A DNA stretch of 64,000 bases from Candidatus Pelagisphaera phototrophica (GTDB lineage Bacteria > Verrucomicrobiota > Verrucomicrobiia > Opitutales > Opitutaceae): positions 2,976,001-3,040,000 of the forward strand of contig NZ_CP076039.1 of the NCBI RefSeq assembly GCF_014529625.1. Direction: 5' to 3'. The notes below the pieces were generated by a model. The model ran no database searches, had not been told where the DNA came from, and was given only the letters and a program-made list of their open reading frames with translations. Made by a program: the position numbers and the translations under genes. This document shows positions 40,733-51,200 of this stretch, in pieces. Positions within the stretch are counted from its first letter, which is position 1, and each line of letters opens with the position of its first letter.

Positions 40733-43273
40733 GTGTTTCGTCAAAGAACTACTAACCTATCAAGTACTCTTTTTCTGATAGGAGTTCTATCGGGTGTCCT
40801 CAATTCCACAATCGTCGCCCAAGAAAAGGATGAAGAAGCACTTCCTGACATTCAATCAGTCGAAGACCTGTACCGGACGGGTCAATACGACGAAGCGCTA
40901 GAAGCCGCGGTTACTGGACGCCGAATCCAATCGTGGAATGAAGTCTGGTGGCGGTTGGAAGCCATATCGCTCCTCAAGATGGGCCGGTACGAAGAAGCCC
41001 ACGAACTACTGACGCAGGGGCTCTCAAGCCGATACTTCGGCATTCGCCTGCAACTAATCGCTAGAGAGGCGGCCCTGTACGCCGACAATCCTAGGCGGGC
41101 CGATCAGATCCTTGACGAGATCGACAACAACATTCGGAGGCGGGGACGCTACTCATATGACCCCGATTCGCTCGTAGCGATCGGTGAGGCCGCCATACTC
41201 CTGGGAATTGAGCCGAGGATTGTTCTAGAGAACTTCTATAAACGCGCTCAGACGGAGCAGGATCCCACTGCCAGCGCCTTCCTAGCGAGCGGGAATTTGG
41301 CTCTGGCTAAAAGTGACTTTAAACTCGCCTCCAAAAACTTCCAAGAAGGCCTCCAACACCACCCTGGAGATCCAAACCTATGGTATGGGCTGGCAAGCTC
41401 GTTTATCGAAGGCAGTCGTTCCGAATTACTGCAGTACGCCGAAAACGCTTTGGGCATCAATGAAAAGCACCCCGAAACCCGAGTCCTAATTGCCCAGCAC
41501 CTTGTGGATGCGGAATCCTACGACGAGGCGATCGAGCAAATCGACATCGCCCTCGAGGTGAACCCTCGCTTTCCCGAAGCGCTCGCCTTGAAGGCCGCCA
41601 TAGCCTACCTTCGAAGTAACGACGACGAGGGAGATTCTTATCGAAAAAAAGCCCTTTCCACCTGGCGAACCAATCCGAATGTGGATCACATGATAGGAAG
41701 AAACCTCTCCCGTAAATACTGGTTCAATGAAGGGGCTGCTTCTCAGCGACTCGCCCTAGCCTATCAGGTGGACTTTCTTCCCGCAAAGATACAACTCGCC
41801 CAAGACCTCCTCCGCTTAGGCCGAGAATCCGAGGGATGGGCACTGGCTGATGAAGTACACAATGCCGACCCCTACAATATATCAGCTTACAACTTGGTTA
41901 CTTTGCGGGATAAAATCGATGACTTCGAAACCATGGAGACCGATCACTTTCGCGTTCGGATTTCAAAAAAGGAAGCTCCCGTCTATGGACAAAGAGCCCT
42001 GGACCTGCTTGAGCCTGCCTACGACTATTTGACGGAGCGCTACGGCGTCGAGATAGACGAAAAAGTGACGGTCGAAATCTATCCGAACCCAGCTGACTTT
42101 GAGGTGAGAACCTTTGGCATGCCCGGCAACCCAGGCTATCTCGGAGTTTGCTTCGGACCGGTATTTACCATCAATAGTCCCGCTACCAGTCTCGCCAATT
42201 GGGAGTCCGTCCTCTACCACGAATTCTGCCATACCGTCACTCTGACACTCACCCGAAATAGGATGCCAAGGTGGCTGAGCGAGGGCATTTCCGTTTACGA
42301 GGAGCGGGAACGAAACGGTTCTTGGGGCCAAATGATGACTGTTGACTATCGAAACCGGATCCTCGAGGGGCGCATGCAGAAGATCAGTGAAATGAGCGCG
42401 GCTTTCCTTAGCGCCCAAAGTGGTGAGGACACTCAATTTGCTTACTTCCAATCTTACCTCGTAGTAAAGTTCATCTACGACAACTATGGCTTGGAACCGA
42501 TGAAAGCTACCTTGCGAGCCCTCGCCGACGGAACTGAAATGAACGCCGCGCTATCCCAACATGTCGCTCCTCTTGCAGATCTCGATAAGCAGTTCCTCGA
42601 AGACGCCAAAAGCCAAGCTGCCAAGCTAGGGGGCTCGTACACGTTCGAGAGCTCCGAGAGTATCATGGAAAAAGCGATCGCTGTGATCACTCCAGAAAAC
42701 AATTACTTCGATGAAATGGGAGCGCTCAAGCCGGTTATCGAAGCCGAAGACTGGGAGACCGCCCGGGTCGAGCTAGAAGCCATTATCGAAAAATCTGGCT
42801 ATTTGCCAGGTGAAGAGAATGCTCACAAGCTCCTTGCCTATGTCTACGAGCAACTGGGGGAAACCGAGCTTGAAAAGGAAACCCTTACTCAAATCGCCGA
42901 AAACGAAGGCCACACAATCGAGCCGATTGAGCGACTCCTGTTTATCGCTCTAGAGCAAGATGATCCTCCTTCTGTAATCAGATGGGCGAATCAGTGGATC
43001 GCGATCAGGCCCATGGCGGTCGAACCCTGGCGGGCCCTGTTTTCGACTCACGCCCGCTTTCAATATGGAGCTGCCGCGATTCCCGCCGGACAAGTTCTTA
43101 TCGAACTCGATACCCCCGATATAGCCAAAGTCCACTACACCTTGGCCCAGCAACATCTTCGAAGAGACCCCGAAGCGGCTAAACGCCACACCCTCATGGC
43201 TCTTGAGGAAGCTCCCCGCTTTCGACTAGCGTATGAGTTACTCGACACACTAAACAGAAGACATTCGAAATAG
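40733..43273 (+). CDS. TPR protein with gluzincin metallopeptidase-like domain
   Basis: An 846-residue secreted protein with a GTG start (40733). A signal peptide follows (LSSTLFLIGVLSGVLNST). The N-terminal half (about 40-390) is a TPR array (LYRTGQYDEALEAAVTGR, DAESYDEAIEQIDIALEVNP). The peptidase-like domain (about 400-640) has HEFCH at about residues 496-500 with the downstream Glu in WLSEGISVYEE. That is the HExxH...E zinc site of gluzincins (peptidase MA-like). More TPRs follow to the C-terminus. It may process or chaperone envelope proteins in the periplasm. It is the first gene of the eight-gene block; DUF4159 starts 42 bases later. Confidence 0.8.
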   Translation: MFRQRTTNLSSTLFLIGVLSGVLNSTIVAQEKDEEALPDIQSVEDLYRTGQYDEALEAAVTGRRIQSWNEVWWRLEAISLLKMGRYEEAHELLTQGLSSRYFGIRLQLIAREAALYADNPRRADQILDEIDNNIRRRGRYSYDPDSLVAIGEAAILLGIEPRIVLENFYKRAQTEQDPTASAFLASGNLALAKSDFKLASKNFQEGLQHHPGDPNLWYGLASSFIEGSRSELLQYAENALGINEKHPETRVLIAQHLVDAESYDEAIEQIDIALEVNPRFPEALALKAAIAYLRSNDDEGDSYRKKALSTWRTNPNVDHMIGRNLSRKYWFNEGAASQRLALAYQVDFLPAKIQLAQDLLRLGRESEGWALADEVHNADPYNISAYNLVTLRDKIDDFETMETDHFRVRISKKEAPVYGQRALDLLEPAYDYLTERYGVEIDEKVTVEIYPNPADFEVRTFGMPGNPGYLGVCFGPVFTINSPATSLANWESVLYHEFCHTVTLTLTRNRMPRWLSEGISVYEERERNGSWGQMMTVDYRNRILEGRMQKISEMSAAFLSAQSGEDTQFAYFQSYLVVKFIYDNYGLEPMKATLRALADGTEMNAALSQHVAPLADLDKQFLEDAKSQAAKLGGSYTFESSESIMEKAIAVITPENNYFDEMGALKPVIEAEDWETARVELEAIIEKSGYLPGEENAHKLLAYVYEQLGETELEKETLTQIAENEGHTIEPIERLLFIALEQDDPPSVIRWANQWIAIRPMAVEPWRALFSTHARFQYGAAAIPAGQVLIELDTPDIAKVHYTLAQQHLRRDPEAAKRHTLMALEEAPRFRLAYELLDTLNRRHSK

Positions 43274-43315
43274 GACAGAAGACCCAAACCAAAAGTAGAA
43301 TCAATTCAGCCAGCA

Positions 43316-44167
43316 ATGAACTCATCCGTTTACAGATTTTCATTCTTTCTTTCGATCGTAATCTCGGTCCTTCTTAACGCTAACGGTCAGCGTTACGACA
43401 ATCGAGCCGGTGTTCCAGAGTGGCAGGTGGACTCCGAGTTCAAGCAGGACGTCTTCACGTTTGCTCGAGTACAATACAGTTCGGGTGGCGGCAGAGGCGG
43501 CCATGGCGGATGGGGAGGCCGCGGACGGGGCTGGGGACGTGGCGGATGGGCTACAGACTACCCGGATGCGGAACTCAATTTCGCCTTTCGACTCCAACAG
43601 ATGACCAGCCTGAAAGTGAACCCAGACTCCGTTGTAGTCGAGCTCACTCAAGGGGATTTGTTCAACTACCCTTTTCTCTACATCATCGAGCCGGGTCGTC
43701 TGATTTTCATGGATGACGAAGTGACGGCCCTTAGGAAATACCTACTCAATGGCGGTTTCCTCATGGTGGACGATTTTTGGGGCGACGACGAGTATGACAA
43801 TTTCTACTACGAGATGAAACGTGTTTTCCCTGATCGCGAACCCGTCGAGCTATCCATTGACCACCCAATCTTCCACATGGTCTTTGATCTAAAGGAAAAG
43901 CCTCAAGTGCCCAGCGTTGGGCACGCCGTTCAGGCCTACCGAAGTGGATACGGCATCGTCAGCCATCAGGGATATGGAACGGAAGAAGTGCACTACAAGG
44001 CCATCTTTGACGACAACGGGCGAATCATGTGCATCATCTGCCACAACACCGATCTAGGAGACGGGTGGGAGCGCGAGGGTGAGGACGAATGGTACTTCAG
44101 AGAATTTGCGGAGAAAAGAGCCTACCCAATGGGCATCAATATCATTTTTTACGCCATGACCCACTAG
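43316..44167 (+). CDS. Secreted DUF4159 protein
   Basis: A 283-residue protein with a signal peptide (MNSSVYRFSFFLSIVISVLL) and a DUF4159 domain (FTFARVQYSS..., WATDYPDAELNFAFRLQQMT, LNGGFLMVDDFWGDDEYDNF, FDLKEKPQVPS). DUF4159 has a glutamine-amidotransferase-like fold and nearly always sits beside MoxR/DUF58/vWA genes, where its role is not known. A 25-residue Gly/Arg/Trp-rich segment splits the start of the domain (around 61-82), much longer than the usual short loop. It could bind carbohydrate or nucleic acid or be a flexible spacer. It lies 42 bases after the peptidase gene and 41 before MoxR, so it is part of one operon. Confidence 0.85.
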   Translation: MNSSVYRFSFFLSIVISVLLNANGQRYDNRAGVPEWQVDSEFKQDVFTFARVQYSSGGGRGGHGGWGGRGRGWGRGGWATDYPDAELNFAFRLQQMTSLKVNPDSVVVELTQGDLFNYPFLYIIEPGRLIFMDDEVTALRKYLLNGGFLMVDDFWGDDEYDNFYYEMKRVFPDREPVELSIDHPIFHMVFDLKEKPQVPSVGHAVQAYRSGYGIVSHQGYGTEEVHYKAIFDDNGRIMCIICHNTDLGDGWEREGEDEWYFREFAEKRAYPMGINIIFYAMTH

Positions 44168-44208
44168 CGTGTTCAATTTCTTAAACCTAAACCAACAAAA
44201 CCAATTTT

Positions 44209-45207
44209 ATGCCATTACTAGAAACCACAGAAGAGCAGGAAGACGCATTTAATCGACTGCAAGAAGGCAGGAAAAGAGTCGAGACAGAACTCGGCAAAGC
44301 CATCATCGGACAAGAGGAAGTCGTCGAGCAATTGCTGTTGGCTTTGATTTCTGGTGGGCACTGCCTGATCACGGGTGCTCCCGGCCTCGCGAAAACGCTT
44401 CTGATCAAGTCTGTCGCCAAGGTATTCCGGCTGGATTTCCAGAGAATCCAGTTCACCCCTGATTTGATGCCCGCCGACATAACGGGGACGGAAATCCTCA
44501 ATGATACCGCAGAGGGAAGGAAGCTAGTTTTCTCAAAAGGTCCGATTTTCACCAATCTGCTTCTGGCGGATGAAATAAACCGTACGCCGCCGAAAACGCA
44601 GTCCGCCCTCCTCGAGGCCATGCAAGAGCACCAAGTGACGGCCGCCGGGACTCGCCACACTTTGTCTGAGCCCTTTTTCGTCCTCGCTACCCAAAATCCA
44701 GTTGAAATGGAGGGCACCTACCCGCTTCCCGAAGCGCAGCTCGACCGCTTTCTTTTTAACGTCCTTATCGATTACCTTCCCGAAGCGGATGAAATCGCGG
44801 TTGTGAAACAAACCACCTCAAAAGAGCACGACCCCATTGAGTCGATCTTTTCCGCAGAAGACATCATCGAGTTTCAACACCTAGTTCGCAAGGTTCCCGT
44901 TTCCGATGAAGTGATCGCCTTCGCCGTAAAACTGGTCGCCGCGTCTCGTCCTAAAAACCCAGAAGCGCCTGATTTCGTCAAAGCCTGGGTCAATTGGGGT
45001 GCCGGCACGCGTGCCGCCCAAGGTCTAATCCTCACTGGGAAGGCATTGGCTCTCTGGCACTCCCGTGCCCATGTGACCAAAGAAGACATCGTCAGGCTAG
45101 CTCCTCCAGTACTGCGTCACCGCATCTTACTCAACTACCGGGCGGAAGCGGAAGGTGAAACGATTGAAACCGTGACCCAGAAACTCATCGAGCATATGCA
45201 GTCGTAA
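44209..45207 (+). CDS. MoxR-family AAA+ ATPase
   Basis: A 332-residue cytoplasmic ATPase. Walker A is GAPGLAKT, Walker B LLLADEINR, sensor 1 ATQNPVEMEGTYPLPEAQLD, and the lid domain occupies about 220-332. MoxR ATPases act as chaperones for maturation of vWA-domain or metalloprotein complexes. In this block the partners would be the DUF58 and vWA proteins encoded just downstream. All motifs are intact and length is usual. The ATG at 44209 starts MPLLETTEEQED. It lies 41 bases after DUF4159 and 30 before DUF58. Confidence 0.95.
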   Translation: MPLLETTEEQEDAFNRLQEGRKRVETELGKAIIGQEEVVEQLLLALISGGHCLITGAPGLAKTLLIKSVAKVFRLDFQRIQFTPDLMPADITGTEILNDTAEGRKLVFSKGPIFTNLLLADEINRTPPKTQSALLEAMQEHQVTAAGTRHTLSEPFFVLATQNPVEMEGTYPLPEAQLDRFLFNVLIDYLPEADEIAVVKQTTSKEHDPIESIFSAEDIIEFQHLVRKVPVSDEVIAFAVKLVAASRPKNPEAPDFVKAWVNWGAGTRAAQGLILTGKALALWHSRAHVTKEDIVRLAPPVLRHRILLNYRAEAEGETIETVTQKLIEHMQS

Positions 45208-45237
45208 CCAAGATTTTCCCAATTACCTTCATCCTAA

Positions 45238-46146
45238 ATGTCCACCGCTAACACAATCGGTATTGATCCCGCCGCCCTCTTCGCCATCCGCGACTTGGAG
45301 TTACGGGCGCGTGTCGTAGTGGAAGGTCTATGGTCAGGACTTCATCGCAGCCCGCTGGAAGGTTTCTCGGTGGAGTTTACGGAATACCGAAACTACTCAC
45401 CGGGCGACGACTTGCGCTACTTAGACTGGAAAGTCCTCGGTAGAACGGATCAGGAGTTCATCAAGAAGTTCGAGGACGAAACCAATCTTCGCTGCATGAT
45501 TTTAGTGGACACGAGCCGGTCCATGAAATTCACATCGGGCGAAGCATCCAAGGCGGAATACGCACGAACCTTGGCAGCGACACTCAGCTACTTTCTCTTG
45601 CAGCAGCGAGACGTTGTTGGGCTGGGACTGATCGACCGCGATCTTCATCAATTTTTACCTGCTCGATGGCGGCCGGGCCAGTTCAAGAGATTGCTTTCTC
45701 TTCTCAGCATGGAATCTGAGGGTAAAGAAACCAACCTTGGCAATGGGCTCGACCAGATTGGCAAGCTGACTCCGAAACGGAGCCTCATTATCGTCATTTC
45801 CGATTTCCTTTCACCACCGGCGGAATGGGAAAAATCAATGGGCCAATTAATCGCTGCCGGGCACGATGTAAGGGCGATTCAGATACTCGATTCAGCCGAG
45901 CTCGATCTGGAATTCGGTAAAGCATCCCAATGGGAAGACCTCGAAACGGGAGAACAGATCTACATCGACCCCAATGAAGCCCGCAGTGCCTATAAGGCGA
46001 GCTTCAAAGCGCACCAGTTAAAGATACGCCGCACACTGGAAATGCGGGGGATTCGCCATCTCATCGCTCCCACAAACAAGCCTCTGGACTTCGTTCTGAT
46101 TAATCTTCTCAGACGCCAGCCACTGAAAGGACGAGTCGGTTCATGA
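45238..46146 (+). CDS. DUF58 protein
   Basis: A 302-residue protein with the DUF58 signature near residues 40-75 (SPLEGFSVEFTEYRNYSPGD, LRYLDWKVLGRTD), and a vWA-like fold with a MIDAS-like DTSRSMKF. DUF58 proteins pair with MoxR ATPases, and their molecular role is unsettled. The start at 45238 matches the family. Its TGA overlaps the ATG of the next gene (ATGA at 46143-46146), so translation of the two is coupled. No membrane segment is present, so it works in the cytoplasm or at the inner face of the membrane. Confidence 0.9.
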   Translation: MSTANTIGIDPAALFAIRDLELRARVVVEGLWSGLHRSPLEGFSVEFTEYRNYSPGDDLRYLDWKVLGRTDQEFIKKFEDETNLRCMILVDTSRSMKFTSGEASKAEYARTLAATLSYFLLQQRDVVGLGLIDRDLHQFLPARWRPGQFKRLLSLLSMESEGKETNLGNGLDQIGKLTPKRSLIIVISDFLSPPAEWEKSMGQLIAAGHDVRAIQILDSAELDLEFGKASQWEDLETGEQIYIDPNEARSAYKASFKAHQLKIRRTLEMRGIRHLIAPTNKPLDFVLINLLRRQPLKGRVGS

Positions 46147-48203
46147 ACCTACTTTCTCCATGGTTTTTAGCCGGTTTAGCTCTCATTGCGGGACCCGTCA
46201 TATTTCACCTTATACGCAGGGCGAATAAAGACCGTATCCGATTTTCGGCTATTAAGTTTCTAAAAGAGTCCCCCCCGCGTCTGGAACGGAAAAGCCGCAT
46301 TCAAAACCCATGGCTTCTGGCATTACGCTGCCTCGTCGTTGCTCTACTTGCCCTAGCCTTTGCCCGCCCATTCATCGAATCCAACTTGCCAGTCACCCCA
46401 AATGTCTCTCCTCCGAATACACTCGTTCTGATCTTAGATGGCAGCGCGAGCATGCAGCGGGAAGGGGCTTGGGCTAACGCGATTCAGCAAGCAGAATCGT
46501 ACATCGAGGATCTAGAGAGCCAAGATCAGCTATCAATCATTTCCGTCGCTTCGAATGCCCAATTAAAACTTCCGTTTGACCGATGGAGCGAATGGCCACC
46601 AAACGAACGCCAAACACTCGCAAAAGCCCTACTCTCAGAAATGAAACCGAGTTGGGGCTCAAGCCAGCTCGATGATGCTATCGAGTTAGCGTTGGCTGAA
46701 CTCGAGCAGGTCGATGAAGGTGCCGCCTCAACCTCCAAGAAACGCATTGCGCTTCTTTCTGACCTGCAAAAGTCCGCTCGCATCGCCGGGATAGCAGGTC
46801 GCGAATGGCCGGAGGAGTGCCAGTTTGAGATCAAAACTATTTCAGGAACTCACACTGGCAATGTCGGCATTTTTTGGCTCGGCTGGACAGGCGAGGATGA
46901 GCAAAGAAAAATGCGAATCGGCGTTCGAGGTTCCGGAGAAACTGAAGATCCCGAACTCGAACTGTCACTGTCTCATGCGATCTCAGGAGCCGTCCTATCA
47001 GAACCCACCAAATTGTACTCTAATTCTGGCGACAAAAGTCTTGTTCTTTTGGCCGTTCCTGCTGGAACTGAGGGTCCGTTCCAAGTGACCCTAAGTGGTG
47101 ACTCTGAGAGCTTTGACAACACCCTTTTCGTAGCCGAAGAGAGACCTAGGCCCATGGCGTTACACTACTTCGGCGAGATTGAGAACGCGGATAATCCGAA
47201 CCAGGCCGCCTTCTACATCAAGCGCGCCGCATTGGGATGGGAGGACCCAATTGTTAGTTTTGGAACTCCTGACAGGGTCGATGCCGAAGAAAATCGTGCG
47301 GCCCCATTTATTCTGATAGATTCCGTTCTGGATCAGAATTTAGTCGCCGCAGTTAGATCTAGAATTTCCGAGGGTTCACACGGCTTGCTTCTCCTCAACC
47401 ATCCGGATCGTATTGAAATCGCCGCATCCCTGCTAGGGGAAAATGGATGGAGAACCGGGACGGAGAATCAGACTGACTCTCGATTGGGAATAATCGATTT
47501 CCAGCACGCTTTATTTAACCTTTTCGCAGATCCACGTTTCAGCGATTTTTCCCGTATTCGATTCTGGCATACTCATACCGTTCGTCTTCCGGAAGACTCG
47601 AATGCCGTCGCGATCGCCCAATACGACGACGAATCCCCAGCGATACTTGAAGCACCCATTGGAACCGGCACACTTACCATTTGGGTAGGTGACTGGGCAC
47701 CTAAGTACAGCCAATGGGTCCTTTCCACCAAATTTGTGCCTTGGCTTCAGAGGCTTTTCGAGAGGGCCGCCGGTGGATCGGATCAGCCCAGCGTCGTAAG
47801 CATTGATGCCGTCCGTTCCAAATTCAGTTCCCCTACCGCCAGCTGGCAACTCCTAGACGCGGATGTTTCCTCAAGCGAAACCCCAACTCTACCGGGTCTC
47901 TACCGGCTACGCGATGGGAGATCCGACCGCTGGGTCGCCTTGCAAATTTCTTCGGAAGAGAGTGAATGGGAAACCCACGCCCTCGAGGATTGGGAACGAC
48001 TTGGAGTACCCTTGGGAGGACCCTCATCACTAGCAGAATCTAAGATCTCGACCGAAGCCGAACTCCGAACTCAAAACGCTGTCGAACTGGAAAGCCAGCA
48101 ACAGATTTGGCGATGGGTCATCATCTTGGTCGCCATCCTTCTCGCAACTGAGAGCCTGATTGCCCGAAAACTTCAAAATAGAGAGGACACCGTTGCCGTA
48201 TGA
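46143..48203 (+). CDS. BatA-like membrane protein with vWA domain
   Basis: A 686-residue protein. It begins with the BatA N-terminal module: a membrane span (SPWFLAGLALIAGPVIFHLI), then RRANKDRIRFSAIKFLKESP and a second span. A vWA domain follows (about 95-260) with MIDAS D-G-S-A-S in LILDGSASMQ. A region of about 350 residues without known motif precedes a C-terminal span (WRWVIILVAILLATESLIA). BatA-type proteins belong to the Bacteroides aerotolerance-like complexes built with MoxR and DUF58. The long C-terminal part and extra spans are usual for Verrucomicrobia/Planctomycetes versions. It overlaps the neighbours on both sides by ATGA junctions. Confidence 0.85.
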   Translation: MNLLSPWFLAGLALIAGPVIFHLIRRANKDRIRFSAIKFLKESPPRLERKSRIQNPWLLALRCLVVALLALAFARPFIESNLPVTPNVSPPNTLVLILDGSASMQREGAWANAIQQAESYIEDLESQDQLSIISVASNAQLKLPFDRWSEWPPNERQTLAKALLSEMKPSWGSSQLDDAIELALAELEQVDEGAASTSKKRIALLSDLQKSARIAGIAGREWPEECQFEIKTISGTHTGNVGIFWLGWTGEDEQRKMRIGVRGSGETEDPELELSLSHAISGAVLSEPTKLYSNSGDKSLVLLAVPAGTEGPFQVTLSGDSESFDNTLFVAEERPRPMALHYFGEIENADNPNQAAFYIKRAALGWEDPIVSFGTPDRVDAEENRAAPFILIDSVLDQNLVAAVRSRISEGSHGLLLLNHPDRIEIAASLLGENGWRTGTENQTDSRLGIIDFQHALFNLFADPRFSDFSRIRFWHTHTVRLPEDSNAVAIAQYDDESPAILEAPIGTGTLTIWVGDWAPKYSQWVLSTKFVPWLQRLFERAAGGSDQPSVVSIDAVRSKFSSPTASWQLLDADVSSSETPTLPGLYRLRDGRSDRWVALQISSEESEWETHALEDWERLGVPLGGPSSLAESKISTEAELRTQNAVELESQQQIWRWVIILVAILLATESLIARKLQNREDTVAV

Positions 48204-51200
48204 AGCCTAAGCAAAAAACGCTCATAGAAGCGATTGGTTCACACGCTGACCCAAGGCTGAAAGGAGAAACCCACGAAGTCGCCAAACGGATTCGATCGAC
48301 CCGCTTGTTGAAGCGGCAATCACGCCGATGGCTCATCGCGTTTACGATTGCCCTCGCTTTACTCGTGAGCGCCTACCTCGTTTCGGTCCTCGCCACGCTT
48401 TTGATCGTTGGGACTTTGACGATCATCGTAGGCACGCTCTTCTTGAATCGCAGCGAGTCGAATCGCACACCCTTGGACTACATTGCGGCGGCCCAGGCGA
48501 TCGAATCCGCAAACCCTTCGCTTAAGCAAGCATTGTCCACGGCTATGGAACAAGGCGACTATCGCCGCAGACCTCTAAACTTTCTGCAGGGAAAACTGAT
48601 CGATGAAATACTCGACCACAACACCATCAACTCGTGGCAGCAAGTAGGCGTAGAAGACTATAAAAAGTCTCTCTTCAGAAATCTGGCCGCTACTTTGCCC
48701 ATATGGGCTCTGCTTGTCGTGGCCTTCCTCGTAGAGCCTAAGAAAACAGAGCGTCTGAGGGTCATTTCATCTACAGCTTCGCTCACTGTCAGTCCAGGCG
48801 ACACTGAAGCGGAACGAGGTTCGACCGTGGTCATCACGGCTCGATTCAAAGGAGAGTCCCTTCCTAAAGATGTAGAGCTCGTCACTTTGTTCCCTGACGG
48901 GAACTCTACCCGAAACATCATGGGGCAAAGCCTTTCGGATCCTGTTTTTGTTCACTCCCTACGCAAAGTGGACTCCGATCTCCGTTACCATGTCGCGTTC
49001 GACGGGAGAGATTCAGAGGCCTACAAAATAGAAATCTTTGAGCTTCCTGCTCTGATACAGGCAGATGCGAATCTGGATTTCCCGGACTATACCCAAATAC
49101 CCGATCGGCTCGTCGAAGACACGCGACGAATCAGCGCGGTCGAAGGAACCCATCTCACCTACTCTTTTACAACGAACAAGCCGATCGAGTTAGCGAAATT
49201 AGTCGGTCGCGATGGCCAGGAAGTCCTTCTTGAAGCGGCCAATCCAGAAAGTACGCGCTTTGAAACTTCACTTATCGTAGAAGATTCGCTTCGAATGGCG
49301 CTAGAGCTCAGTGATGAAAAGGGACGGAAAAACCCTTTTCCTCCCGATATACGAATCGAGGCTCTTCCCAACAAAAAGCCTGAACTGTCAATCGCATTTC
49401 CGCGGGGCGACCAGCGGGTCTCCCCGATCGAGGAGATCGCCTTGGAGGCAGAGGCGAGAGACGACTTTGGGCTGCTCGACTATGGACTTGCTTTTAGTAT
49501 TGGAACAGAGCCACCCGTTTACCTTTCTTCGGCCGACAAGAACACGCTCGATCTAGACTCGGATTTTGAGGCCATTCTTTCTTTAGAGGAACAGTCCGTA
49601 GCAGCAGATGACCTTCTGACATGGTGGGCTTGGGCCGATGATTATGGCCCGGACGGGGAATCACGCCGTTCTACCAGCGATCTTTATTTCGCCGAGGTCA
49701 GGTCTTTAGACGAAATCTTTCGCGAAAATGAAAGTGGGGGCGTTCAAGGACAACAGCAACAAGGGAATCAAGGAGAGGAGTTGATTGAGACTCAACGCCA
49801 GATCACAATCGCCCTCTGGAAATTGAAGCAGCGCGGTCTTTCCGACGATTCGTTTATCGAAGACGCGGAGGTCATCAACGAGTCGCAAACAGAAGCATTG
49901 CAAGAGCTCGAGGCATTGAAGGAGCGACTTGAAGAAGAGAAGGCGAAAACGGCTGCAGAGTTGGCGGGTTCCCTTATGGAGAACGTCCTCATCTCATTGG
50001 ATACCGTTATCATCGATGGAGTTGAGAATCCCTTGGACAAGGCTGCTTCAAACGCGCAGGGAGCCACTCAAGCTCTGCTTCGTATACAGCCCAAGGAATT
50101 CAACGTATCGCGATCTCGCCAAGCGGGTGGCGGTGGAGGAGGCCAATCACGCAACCAGCGACAGCTCGATCAACTGGATTTTCGCCAAGAGGAGAACCGG
50201 TATGAGACCGCCAGCCAAGCACAGAGCCTGACTTCTCCCGAGCAAAAGGAGCAACTACAAGTACTGAGCAAACTCAGTCAATTAGCACGTCGCCAGGAGG
50301 ACATCAACAAGCGCCTGCAGGAACTCCAAACCGCGATCGCTCAGGCTAAAGATGAAGAGGAGCGCGAAAAGATTCGTCGCGAGCTAAAGCGTCTAGAGGA
50401 GGAACAGCAGCAAATGCTGACCGATGTCGACGAGACGCGACAACGGATGGACCGACTTCAGTCAAACGAGAACAACCGCGAGGCGCGTCAGCAACTTGAT
50501 CAAGCTCGTGAAGAAATGCGCGAAATCGGCGAGTCAATGCGTAACGAGCAGATCTCTCAAGCCCTCGCCACCGGCACACGTGCCCAGGAAAATTTGGAGG
50601 ATCTCAAAGAGAATTTCAGAAATGAAACTTCCAGCCAATTCACCGAGCAACTTCGCGAAGCGAGAAAGACGGCTCGAGATTTGGCAGAAAACCAGCGAAA
50701 CATTAGCGAAGCGCTCGAAAACCTAGACCAGGAAGGCGGGCCTCGCTTGGACAATTCAGAAGACCGCGAGGACATCGCAGAACGTATCGCTCAACAGCAG
50801 GAGAGACTCGATTCGCTGATGAGAGATTTGAGAGAGGTCACTGAGGCATCTGAGTTCAGCGAGCAGAAGCTCCACCGAGAACTTTACGACCTCCTCCGCG
50901 AGCAAAGTCAAAGCGAAATCGACGATCAACTACAAACGAGTTTCGAAATGTTGAGCCAAGGATTCGTAGAACAAACCCAGGGCATGCAACCGGAGTTACA
51001 GCGTAGCTTCGACGAACTGCAGCAGAACGTCGAACAGGCTGCGAGCAGTGTCCTAGGGGATCAAGCGACTTCCCTTAGATTTGCCCAAGAAGAACTCGAT
51101 TCGCTTTCTCGCGATCTTCAAGCCGATAATGGCGAACAAGAAGGAGCTCGACCGGGTCAAGAAGAAGGTCAAAAAGGATACGGTCTCCAGAATCGGGATT

